Of a stretch of DNA of 64,000 nucleotides, positions 1-46,308 are shown in pieces; position 1 is the stretch's first letter, and every line of letters starts with the position of its first letter. Origin of the DNA: Hoplostethus atlanticus (lineage: Eukaryota; Chordata; Actinopteri; Trachichthyiformes; Trachichthyidae); NCBI GenBank assembly GCA_034670405.1, contig JAXDDX010000015.1:682001-746000 (forward strand), in the 5' to 3' direction. Position numbers and translations under genes: made by a program. The notes beneath the pieces are model-generated. The model was not told the DNA's origin. It made no database searches and was given only the letters and a program-made list of their open reading frames with translations.

Positions 1-92
1 AAGACAGGTCAAGTATTGTAAGCACGCACAGAAGCATACAATGCCACCGAGTGAGTTGGATGATGGCAAAATGAAATAGGTGTCACTGGATT

Positions 93-132
93 TGTGTGTG
101 TGTGTATGTGTGTGTGTGCGTGTGTGTGTGTG
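93..132. repeat. (TG)n microsatellite
   Basis: Imperfect TG dinucleotide run with two interruptions (TATG and TGCG). Confidence 0.9.
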
Positions 133-1973
133 CACTGGAGTGAGTGCTGAGAGATGACGCTGATATTGAATTCTTGGGATTGTCATGGAAACTTGACTTC
201 CAAATAAAGGCTCCAGATCTGTTACCTTAAATGACTCATCAATTACAATTTCTCTTACGCATATAATGCCAGTATGATCATATCCAATTATCTAACATTT
301 GGCAAAGATCAGTAGTTCACGATGAAGCTTTTCTTCTTCAGTTTTGCTGGTAAATTCTGTCATCGTTGAACGGCTGCACCATAACGGCTTGTCACCTAAA
401 AATTATTGCATATATTCATAAGCCATACTGCCGCTGAATCAGTAGGTGTTTAAACTTCAAACTGCATCGAACTGAGTTTCAAAGTCCATTTTTAGGGCTA
501 TCTACAGTGTTTTCACACCCATGCATTAAAAATAAATCAAAGAAAAAATCCTAATTATATATAAATGACGTTTGAAATGATACTTATCGCTAGCGCTTAT
601 AGGAGAGCCATGCATTCCATATAGAGGAGCTAGTTTTGAAATATTCAAAATATGGTTTCAGTGGTATCGTACAGCAGTTTCAGTCCAGAGAAAAAAGGTC
701 AATCGAGAATTCGAGGTAAATCGTAGGTTATTTTGCGTCAACGGCCGCAGTTGAACCGTTTTAAAAATGGCTTAAAAGTAAAGTAGGGAAACGAAGTTGA
801 TGTAGCACCATTAACCCTCCGATTTGAACCACAGCCTTGAGGTCGCCACCTAGGGACCCTATAGATAATACACAAAATGGAAATGGAACACGTCGCATTG
901 GATTTCGCGATGCCATGTCGTTTATGTCATTTATTCTTTTTTACGCACATGCTAGACCTAACTCTTTACTTTTAGAGTTAACAAAAAGAGTCCATGGTCG
1001 TGGATACGGTTTCAGAGTACGTGACATATTTGTCAGAGTGGATGTACATTCGTGGGAAATTGAATATTGAAATAAATATATATTTTTAAAAAGTAGGAAT
1101 GGTCGACCCTAAAACTCAACACACCGGCCATGCGCAAACACACAACTGACATTGTATGGAAGACAGATGTTGTGGCTAACACTGACACTAGCTTAACATT
1201 TCTGCACTGCCTTTTAATTCCCTTATTTTTCCCCCTTACCCTACACAAATACAAATGACGAATATCTGCCTCTGAATTCTCTGTGTTTTTACATTTCTGT
1301 CTTTTTCCCCGGCGTCAAACATTTTCCATCAGGAGAGTTCACAGTATTTCAGATACCTAGTCCTAGCGTCCATGCGTTCTAGCTTTCTTCCGTGAGCCTG
1401 GTAGAAGAATATATATATATATTTTTTTGCACTCAAATGGGACATTTTAGAAGTTTATGTATGACATACAGTAATAACACTGGTCAATAACGGGAAAATC
1501 TACTTTAAAATAGAATTCACATACTTTCTCAGTGTAGAATAGAATCCTTGTATCTGTTATACTTTTTCCCTACAGGCTTTTCTGACATTTTGTGATACAT
1601 TTCAGTGGTTTGGCTTTTGTCCTAATGTCATGAGACAGTTTCTACAAGTACCGTGAGCAGTGAAAGTATAAAAGGCAAAATTGGAGATACTGTTGGAGAT
1701 ACAGGGCTTCTGCAGGACACAGATAATATGCTATTGTATTCGTCTGGAACTCTGCTGATGACATTATCGATAGCTAAATCATTGGAGCTGTCTGGAGTGT
1801 AGCCAGAGTTGTCCTACTGGGGTGTGGACACAGCTGTTAATACTGCAATGAACTGAAGCTCGTTTGGATGTAAAAGCTAAATCAAGCATTCTATGATTCT
1901 GAGTCATTTCTGTCACTTCTGAATGAACTTTCTTAGGGTTTATGACAGACAGCATTAGAGCCGTTAAAACACA

Positions 1974-2493
1974 CTAGAGTTTTGGTTCTCCGAACATTTC
2001 TTAGTGGCAGAAATAATCTCATTGGTTGAGTTAAACCTCAGTGGGTGGAGCTAAATAACCAGTTTTTATTGCTAAGTAACCTTAGACTGAAGCCCAGTGA
2101 AAAAGGCAAGAGGTAAGAGAGGAGGAGGCTAATATTATGAAGCCTAGCGCTCTTGGTACTAACTGAAAAACGCAATCTAGCCATACTAAGTTATCAAGGT
2201 AAGCTAGTTAGCGTAGCTGACCTTCCAAGTTCGAATTAGCCATACTAGCCTATAGCTATCTAGGTAAGCTAGTTTGCTGGATTGCTGACCTTCCAAGATC
2301 ATGAATGTCATGGCCATGAATGAATGAACATTGCCATTTATGTTCTTTATTTAGATTTGAGTTCCTTTCATTTAAATGTACCAAAAAGCTGTGGTTCTTT
2401 GGCTCCACCTACTGAGGTTTAACTCAACCAATGAGATTATTTCTGCTTCCAGAGCAGCTGTGCCTCTGAGAAATGTCTGCAGAATTAAAACTC
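1974..2493. repeat. Foldback (inverted-repeat) element, about 0.5 kb
   Basis: Positions 2,008-2,052 and 2,402-2,446 are near-perfect reverse complements. The inverted match continues outward, with one extra segment of about 20 bp in the right arm, to about 1,974 and 2,493. The interior has a partial direct repeat built around 'gctgaccttccaag' (about 2,216 and 2,283). There is no coding capacity. This looks like a non-autonomous DNA element; no target duplication was identified. Confidence 0.65.
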
Positions 2494-3147
2494 CAATCTG
2501 CCATTAGAAAACACATGGCATTTTAAGAACATAGTAGGGTAGAAGGGCAATACACATTCAAATTCATTGCATCTGCCATTTACTTTCGGGCCAAACTCCT
2601 GGCCTACAGTACAGTGAACTCAACATAGAACATTTTTAACCTTCATGTGACAGCCACACATGAATTGATACAACACAAAAGTGGCTTAAATAAGGAGAAG
2701 TATCCAAAATAGGATAAAGACGTAACATTGATTGTTGACACATGAACATTGGCAGCAATAGAACAGCGGAGACATCTATGAGTAAAACACTTAAAACACT
2801 GGAGTGATATTTGTGGTTGGCTGTGAACAAAGCATTTCTTTTTTTCCCCTTGGCAACACATTAGGAAACTTCGACTAAGCATGCCTACTTTCCCATATAC
2901 ATTCTCATTGCTGCAAATCAAGTTCTCCTCATCAACATGTCACTAAATCAAAAGGGCAGAGCAATGCTCTAGCCATTAGTATAGAATATTTAATGTAATA
3001 GAAAACATAAACATACAACATAGAAACACAAAACTATGGCATAAGCTCTCAGGGAGACCAGCCCTGGTTCGCTAAATATGCCTGGTAAAAAGTAGCCCTG
3101 ACTGTCATATACTTCTTAAAAATCCCATGAGAGACTTCACACGCACG

Positions 3148-3150
<3 letters not shown>

Positions 3151-3230
<80 letters not shown>
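3151..3230. repeat. (AC)n microsatellite, 80 bp
   Basis: Pure AC dinucleotide repeat of about 40 units, probably near or within the gramd1b 3' UTR. Confidence 0.95.
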
Positions 3231-3232
<2 letters not shown>

Positions 3233-3778
3233 ACACTGTTTGTACTCTTATATTTTGATTCCTTGTGGTTCTATTCCACAAATGATGGGTTGAAATACTG
3301 CAAGCTGATTGTGGATTTGTTAGTCGTTTAGCATGTTTCCCAGTTTCAAAGGTAGGAGTAAAAAGGGATCCTGGGTGTTCCTCAAAGGTTTTTTCGCTCC
3401 CTTGAAAGTGAATGCAGGTATTATTCCAAGATGGATTTTTTTAAATTGTATGTTGCAAAAAAAAAACCTTGCAATACAACATTCTGTGAAAAGGAGGGAC
3501 GTGGAGCTGGGACAGGTGGATGAGCTCTGTCATAGATTTCGTTTCTTAGGATGCATTGAGGTGCATAAGTGCACTCTGGCCCAGGTAGATGAGGTCACTT
3601 CAGTCAGGGGCTGCTTGTCTCAGAGGGGTATAACAAACTCCCCCACGCAGGACTAAATCCCCCATCCTCTTCTCTCCTTCCACTCGCTTTTAACAGGCCG
3701 CTAGATTCCTTTGTTCCGCAGGCTCAGTAATGGTCAGATTAAATATTGCACATTATGTCTATGCCTTAGGATTATCGA

Positions 3779-40525
<36,747 letters not shown>

Positions 40526-40730
40526 TAGTGCAGGAAGTGTTGTCCAATGCCCGTAGCGAGGTCTCCCCACTCCGCCCGCCAGTCATTCCTTGCCATGTTG
40601 TGTTGTTGCTGTGTGGCGGCACTGGGTGGGGGGCGGCGGCGGTCGGGGTAAATCCTGGTGCTCGGGACCTTGCGGCAGCACCCATCAGAGGGTGCAGACC
40701 CAAAAAAAACAACCCACCAACACCAAAAAA
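40526..40730 (-). promoter_or_regulatory. GC-rich 5' UTR/promoter candidate of gramd1b
   Basis: CpG-containing, GC-rich stretch (for example 'gggcggcggcggtcgggg' at about 40,631-40,648) immediately upstream of coding exon 1. No TATA box or exact start site could be placed. Confidence 0.4.
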
Positions 40731-40977
40731 AACAAAAAACGCCAGGATGGCCTCAACCTCGGCCCATCTGCAACTTCGGCGAATGGTGCCTTCCTATGCT
40801 CATCTGAGAGAGAGTGTGTGAGGCGAGTGTGGAGAGAAGTGTGCGAGGTGTCTGCGCATGTCTGCGTCCTAGGTGTGTGTGTGTGTGGTAGAGAGAGAAT
40901 ACAGCGGCAGCAACTGCTCATGTGCCCTCTCTCCCATATGCAGCAAGACCCTCTGCAGATGGAGGCACTTGTCGGTT

Positions 40978-41006
40978 AGAGAGAGAGAGAGAGAGAGAGA
41001 GAGAGT
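40978..41006. repeat. (GA)n tract
   Basis: Uninterrupted GA repeat of about 29 nt. Confidence 0.92.
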
Positions 41007-41107
41007 AACTGAGCATGCTTGGTTTCCCTCCCTCATCCATCCAATCATCCTGTTCCCTTCAGCATGAACACCTCCTCCTCCTCGTGGACCACCACTGCCA
41101 TCCAAGG

Positions 41108-41132
41108 TCTCTCTCTCTCTCTCTCTCTCTCT
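41108..41132. repeat. (TC)n tract
   Basis: Uninterrupted TC repeat, complementary to the GA tract about 100 bp to the left. Confidence 0.92.
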
Positions 41133-41215
41133 AGCTATCTATCCATCTATCCTCTCATGTCTAGTGGGGATGATCCAGGTCCAGACTGTATACACTGTGT
41201 GCTCTGAGGGGGATT

Positions 41216-41217
<2 letters not shown>

Positions 41218-41259
<42 letters not shown>
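41218..41259. repeat. (GT)n microsatellite
   Basis: GT repeat of about 20 units. Confidence 0.92.
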
Positions 41260-41260
<1 letters not shown>

Positions 41261-41929
41261 TATCAGACCAGCAGCTGGCCTTCTAATCTCCTAATATTTG
41301 TGTGTGTGTTTGAGTGAGTTATGTGAAAATGAAAGGGCACTCTATAAATAATAATAAATGTATTCCTTTTTATTATAAAAATCTATATTTTATTTATAGA
41401 TTTATGATTTAAAATTTGTTCACACAAAATCTGAAAAATTAGATAATCCTTTCCAACACCCATCACCCGCCTCCCCCCTCCCCGCCCTCCGTCCCCCTAG
41501 CGGACTGAAATTTTGCCGAGTCACATAACCCACAATGCATTGCGCGGGGTTATGGCTTGTATCATGCAAGCTGGTGTTGCCACGGAAACCTCTTAGATGC
41601 CAGGGAAGACGTGCAGTAATATTAGAGGGTTCATCGTGATGCATGATGGAAAAAAAAACTCTTCTATCTCTCTCCTTTTTTTCTTTCTTTTCCTACCACT
41701 TTCTTTTAGGTTGCTTTTAAGGTTTGGTGATTATATTATAGTATATATTCTTATACTATATATAGGGCTACATTATAATATAATATATTCTATATAAATT
41801 AATATATTATATATTATTTCTATATTATATTATACATTATAACTTAGTTATAATAATATAGTTATATGTATAATATATTTTTATATTTTATATTTTTATA
41901 ATATTTTTTTTCTTCTATTTAACTAACTG

Positions 41930-42112
41930 TACAGCACAAACCCATCATGTATATATTCTTGTCCCATTCCATTCTTGTATATAAAATGTCTACTATTTCA
42001 TAATGTTAATTTCTATATATTAGCACAGTCTGAGAAGTCAGTGTCAAAGCATTTCACTGTACATTGTATGATGACCACACGTGACAAATAAACTTTGATT
42101 TGATTTGATTTC
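41930..42112 (+). mobile_element. L2-type LINE 3' end
   Basis: The text 'agcatttcactgtacattgt' then 'gacaaataaactttgatttg' with a (TTTGA)n-like tail matches the 3' UTR of common fish L2-type LINEs and parallels the 3' end at 17,440-17,518. No coding part remains. Confidence 0.65.
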
Positions 42113-42978
42113 TTAAGGCTTATTCTACCTTAGTAGACTGGATGCCTGAGTGTCAATTATGCTTTTAGCATCTCTCCCAAGTTCTCACTCAATCAAAATA
42201 AATAATACACAATACACAATATACAGCAATATAGATTTCAACTTTCACAGTCAGAAGCAATGTATACTTAAAGGAAAATATTGCTGCATTTCAGTGTTCA
42301 CAGGCAGTTACTGTGGACAGATCAGCTTGTGTGAAAAAATGCCACAATAAGAGAGAGGAGAACAATTCGGTTTCAATGCTGATTTTTGCTTTTGCATTTT
42401 TTCAGATGATTTGCACATTTTAAAAATATTATAAAGGTCCATGTCTACCAAAATGCTAGGAAAGTCAGAACGTGCAAGCATTTTCTGAAATTTGCACACT
42501 TTGTGTACATCACATGATTTATTCAACGATAATCATGGAGCAATTTGAAATTCAATATAAAAAGTATATGTGGCAGGTCCCAACCGTGACCAAAGGCTTG
42601 TCACAGTATACAAAATGGACCCACTGCTGCTACGTATGTCCAAAACTGGTAAACAGGTTACAAAACCTATATTACTCAGACTTTTGACCGGAGACGTCAA
42701 GGTGCTGAAAGGACAGCGTGACGCGAACGCAGTCAACACCTTGTCTTTCAATGGGAGTTTTACAAGGGGAGACCGTGCTAGATTACAGCACCACGCCGCA
42801 GCTGAAACATCCACCTGGCACACGTCTCTTTGAGGGGGAAGCGAATCGTGACTTTTTCACGACTGGGGCGTCGTCCCCAGCAAGGTGACAGCCCGATAGC
42901 TGTGCAATCAGTGTAACTGTAGCCATAGATGCTAGTCTGGGTATTCCTGCTCGTGCTCTCTGGAGACCCAGGCGAAAT

Positions 42979-42979
<1 letters not shown>

Positions 42980-43012
<33 letters not shown>
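42980..43012. repeat. (CA)n microsatellite
   Basis: CA repeat of about 16 units. Confidence 0.9.
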
Positions 43013-43017
<5 letters not shown>

Positions 43018-43315
43018 CATGCATACGAAGCTTCCTGTGCTGGAAAACGCCAAAACATTCCTATAATATTCCTATAACCAGTGAATAGTGAATAAAAAGT
43101 GGGTAAAATATGACTTCTAATTGGCAGGCATCATAAATGTTATGGAATTTACATCAGTTTGATACAACCTAACATGATGTATAAATGATACAGATTCATG
43201 TCAGCCTATCAAGGTGAGTAAAATGGGTTTAGGTGGGTTTACCCTCCCCATCTTATATGACATGTTGCTGTGATATTTGTATTCTTCTAAGATTGATTAT
43301 AGGAATGGCTGGTGA

Positions 43316-43321
43316 ACACAC

Positions 43322-43363
<42 letters not shown>
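43316..43363. repeat. (CA)n microsatellite
   Basis: CA repeat with one CG interruption. Confidence 0.9.
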
Positions 43364-43366
<3 letters not shown>

Positions 43367-43615
43367 TATTCTTAGCATTCTCCAAAGGCTTCTCCGCTGC
43401 TCTACTGGCGTACCAAAGGGAATGAGAGACAGAGAGCTAACAAGACTGGGTGTCCCTAGTGACTCCTGGGCTGCTCTGGTGTTCTGGTGGTTAATGACTA
43501 ATGCAATCCTATGCAGTGGAGGAGTTGGATGCGCCTTCCCAACAGGAAGCTCTTATTGTGGTGCTAAGCCAAAACACATATATTACAAAAAACAACATCC
43601 AAAGATGTATGGTAG

Positions 43616-44494
43616 TGTAACGGAGTTAAAAATGCACCTTTTAATAATTCTTATTTTCAATTTATGTTTGTGAATTTTATCTTTACGTGTTATCCTTATT
43701 TACTGTTATTTTTATTGTTTTCTATAAAAATTACTTTCTTGAACGTCGTGCTTCCCTTCTATACTTCCGGGGTTTCCGTGGCTTCCCCCCCGTCTGCCTC
43801 TCACAGTGCCGTTTACATTGTAGAGGGTAAGTTGTGTGGAAACGCTGCTGCGCTATTTTATTGTTTTCTTTGGAAATTGAACCATTTATGTTGTAAACCT
43901 TTGGTGCATATTGTTTAATGTTGATACTGTTACGTTACCCAGTAGTTTTGTTTTGGTTCTGACCGCTAATATAAGTTTTGCAGATGTCTTTATTTTACTA
44001 TTTTTTTTAGCGCCATTTGTATTATGGCGCGCTGCCCTGTTATGTGGCTAATGTAGCGCTGCAGACTATGCTAGCATCATTATTTAGTTTAATCCTTTTA
44101 TGTTGCATGTGTTGGAACAGGTGTATGAGAGAAAAAGGGGAAAAGAAGCCAATTGACTGTTTGGTATTGTCTTCTACAGGTATGTGTTTCCCTTTGTTAA
44201 ATTATATATTTTCGTTGTCTCTGTTTAGTCACCCTACCCCACGCGCCATTTTACTTTGCTCACCAGGTGTCACTGTTTTCTCTGTTTTCATAATTTAGGT
44301 TGAATGTTTTACTGTCAGTTTTGGTAGCTTCCCCCCTGTCTGTCTAAGGACAGTGCCGTTTACATTGTAGAGGGTGTATGAGAGAAAAAGGGGAAAAGAA
44401 GCCAATTGACTGTTTGGTATTGTCTTCTACAGAATAAAACCTGAGAGGAGAACAACTTTGAGTCGTCCTTTGTAACCTAAACAAGTCTGTTACA
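43616..44494 (+). repeat. 5' LTR (879 bp)
   Basis: Begins TGTAACGG and ends CTGTTACA. Contains 'agaataaaacc', a likely polyadenylation signal, about 60 bp before its end. Two internal direct repeats: about 43,782-43,828 with 44,328-44,375, and 44,121-44,179 with 44,374-44,432. The short open frames inside it also occur in the 3' LTR and are not genes. Confidence 0.96.
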
Positions 44495-44495
44495 C

Positions 44496-44509
44496 TGGTG
44501 CCGTGACCC
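44496..44509 (+). other. Primer-binding site
   Basis: TGGTGCCGTGACCC, one base after the LTR, starting with the TGG expected to pair with a tRNA CCA end. The tRNA was not identified. Confidence 0.75.
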
Positions 44510-44785
44510 TTTGGATCTTCAGATCAGCTTGATGCTCATCGCCGTGGATGCTGTGCTGCCGTCCTGATCTACATTTCAAGATTATTGTGGGGTCAGGTTT
44601 ATATAAGACTGGATTAGGGCATAGTACTTTAAATTGTTTATCTTCAGTGTGTTGATGACTTTTAGTTACTGTCGTATATGTTGTTGAAGTTCATATTATC
44701 TTGGTTTTCTACTCCACTTTGTTTCTGTTGAAAATATACACAACGCAAGTACATTCACTGGTAGGAAGCAGCTGCTAAAATATCA

Positions 44786-46249
44786 ATGGATAGGTTTGCT
44801 AGTCCTGAGTTGCCAAAAGGTAGGGGTCTTTGGCTCAGTGATATTGCTGGCAGTAGGGATGTGGGACATTCAAAGCTCATACCTGATAATTGTGCAGATA
44901 CAGGGTTAGGTCAGAGCCCAGGTTTTACTGCTAGTGGGTTCATGAGGAGGGGGCCTTATACTTCCACACCTGGAAGTGATGTTGATGCCATTCAGCATCT
45001 CACAGACATGGTAGGGCACTTAGGTGCTCAAATCGGTGACTCTATTGTTGCACAGCTGATGTCAGCTGGTGTTGTGAACATGAATAGTGACCGCCAGACC
45101 ACTTCCCCCACCCAGAATACACACCGTGATCTTAACAGACATGACCTTCCACATGTGACAGTCCATGTTAAATCTGATAAAGGACTCCAGACATTCAGAG
45201 GTGACGACACTGACAAATACTCAGTCCAGGACTGGATTGACATGACTAAAACTCACCTCAGAAAGCAGGAGATTCCTGTGTATGACCATGCAGAAGAAAT
45301 CATGAGTCATTTGATGGGCAAGGCCAGGGATGTTGTGAAGATTGCCCTGCGTAGTGATCCTGCACTTGATGTTAAACAGAATCCGGAATTAATATACAAT
45401 GTTCTTATCCATTATTTTAGTGATGCTCCCTCATGTCTCCCTCTCGCAGACTTTTATGCTACTCTGCCCAAGCACAGGGAAAACCCAGTTGACTTCTGGA
45501 TTAGACTGAACAAGGCAGCAGACCTAGCTCTTGAGGGCCTACGCAGACAAGGGAAACAGACGGAGAACATGAATGATGAAGTGGCTCTCATGTTTGTCAA
45601 ACACTGCCCTGACCCTGAGCTATCCTACACCTTAAAGTTTAAGCCAATCCATGAGTGGACCTCACGAGATGTTCAGCTTAGGATAGATGATTATCAGAGA
45701 GAGTTGAGGGCTAGTGGCAAAACCACTGGTGCTGCACAGTTAAAAAGCCACATTACCGCTGTCACCTCTGAGCAGCCTAGTCCTCCATCATCAAGCCTGG
45801 CAGTGTCTGAGCAGTGCCGCACTCTGGATCCCTCACCTCCCTCTCTTCAGCGCCATGTGTGTCATCCTCCTTGCCCCTCCCCAGCGTCTGTCCCAGTTCG
45901 AGGTGAATCCCAACATGTTCCAAGTCATGCCTCTGTACCAGCTGTGGCACAAAATCTCCAACAGTCAGAGGAGAGACTCCTCACTCGTATGGTTGACATG
46001 TTTCAGGAGATGATGGAGAAGATGCAGCAGCGCAATAACTCTGGTCCGATTCGAGGTGGGAGATTCCAGCGTGCCTCTCGGGAGAAGCGTCCCAGGGAGG
46101 CAGTTTGTAAAGTCTGTAATGACTCGAGCCACACCACCATTTCACACTGCATGTCCGAGAGATTGTGTTTTGCCTGCCTCGCCCCTGGCCACACCAGGCT
46201 GAATTGCCCTGCTAATACCTCCTCCCAATCCCGGTCTGAGGAAAACTAG
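44786..46249 (+). CDS. gag: Retrotransposon Gag polyprotein (487 aa)
   Basis: Structural protein that packages the element's RNA into particles. The central region (about 130-330) has the helical capsid-like text QDWIDMTKTHLRKQE and VDFWIRLNKAADLALEGLR. A Ser/Pro-rich stretch follows, then two zinc knuckles near the C-terminus: CKVCNDSSHTTISHC (spacing 2-4-5) and the classical CX2CX4HX4C (CFACLAPGHTRLNC, about residues 461-474). It ends at TAG 46,247-46,249. The pol frame, one base back, is open from 46,240, so the two overlap by 10 nt. The start ATG at 44,786 follows a 276-nt leader after the primer-binding site. No disruption seen. Confidence 0.93.
   Translation: MDRFASPELPKGRGLWLSDIAGSRDVGHSKLIPDNCADTGLGQSPGFTASGFMRRGPYTSTPGSDVDAIQHLTDMVGHLGAQIGDSIVAQLMSAGVVNMNSDRQTTSPTQNTHRDLNRHDLPHVTVHVKSDKGLQTFRGDDTDKYSVQDWIDMTKTHLRKQEIPVYDHAEEIMSHLMGKARDVVKIALRSDPALDVKQNPELIYNVLIHYFSDAPSCLPLADFYATLPKHRENPVDFWIRLNKAADLALEGLRRQGKQTENMNDEVALMFVKHCPDPELSYTLKFKPIHEWTSRDVQLRIDDYQRELRASGKTTGAAQLKSHITAVTSEQPSPPSSSLAVSEQCRTLDPSPPSLQRHVCHPPCPSPASVPVRGESQHVPSHASVPAVAQNLQQSEERLLTRMVDMFQEMMEKMQQRNNSGPIRGGRFQRASREKRPREAVCKVCNDSSHTTISHCMSERLCFACLAPGHTRLNCPANTSSQSRSEEN
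46240..46249 (+). other. gag/pol overlap and presumed -1 frameshift site
   Basis: The last gag codons are GAG GAA AAC TAG. A -1 slip on GAAAAC would read GGA AAA CTA and enter pol, which is open from 46,240 (after a TGA in its frame). The heptamer GGAAAAC is not a textbook X XXY YYZ site, although the A-site slip AAC to AAA is the usual kind. Confidence 0.45.
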
Positions 46250-46308
46250 CTGACCTGTATTTAGAGGGAGGCAGTACAGGTCGCACCACAAACTCCCAAA
46301 CTGATGAC

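Larger units (their letters stand above)
1..3778. other. 3' flank of gramd1b, including its likely 3' UTR
   Basis: No coding exon is recognisable here. The part nearest 3,778 should hold the gramd1b 3' UTR (minus strand), but I could not fix a polyadenylation site. The rest is AT-rich sequence with a (TG)n tract at 93-132, a foldback repeat at about 1,974-2,493 and a long (AC)n tract at 3,151-3,230. The short open frames are not conserved-looking and are taken as chance. Confidence 0.6.
40731..43611. other. Upstream flank of gramd1b
   Basis: Holds (GA)n at 40,978-41,006, (TC)n at 41,108-41,132, (GT)n at 41,218-41,259, a very AT-rich stretch at 41,720-41,930, an L2-type LINE 3' end (41,930-42,112), and (CA)n at 42,980-43,012 and 43,316-43,363. 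The stretch 42,540-42,960 is moderately GC-rich, but I recognise no exon in it. Confidence 0.5.

Noticed and set aside
837..1254. Short frames on both strands near 1 kb
   Set aside because: No family features, and they overlap on opposite strands in AT-rich flank.
41420..41644. A 74-codon minus-strand exon upstream of gramd1b
   Set aside because: No splice-compatible borders to gramd1b exon 1 and no recognised family.
43664..44298. Two open frames (84 and 93 codons) repeated exactly at 51,314-52,020
   Set aside because: They lie inside the two LTRs of the gypsy element; the repetition reflects LTR identity, not genes.
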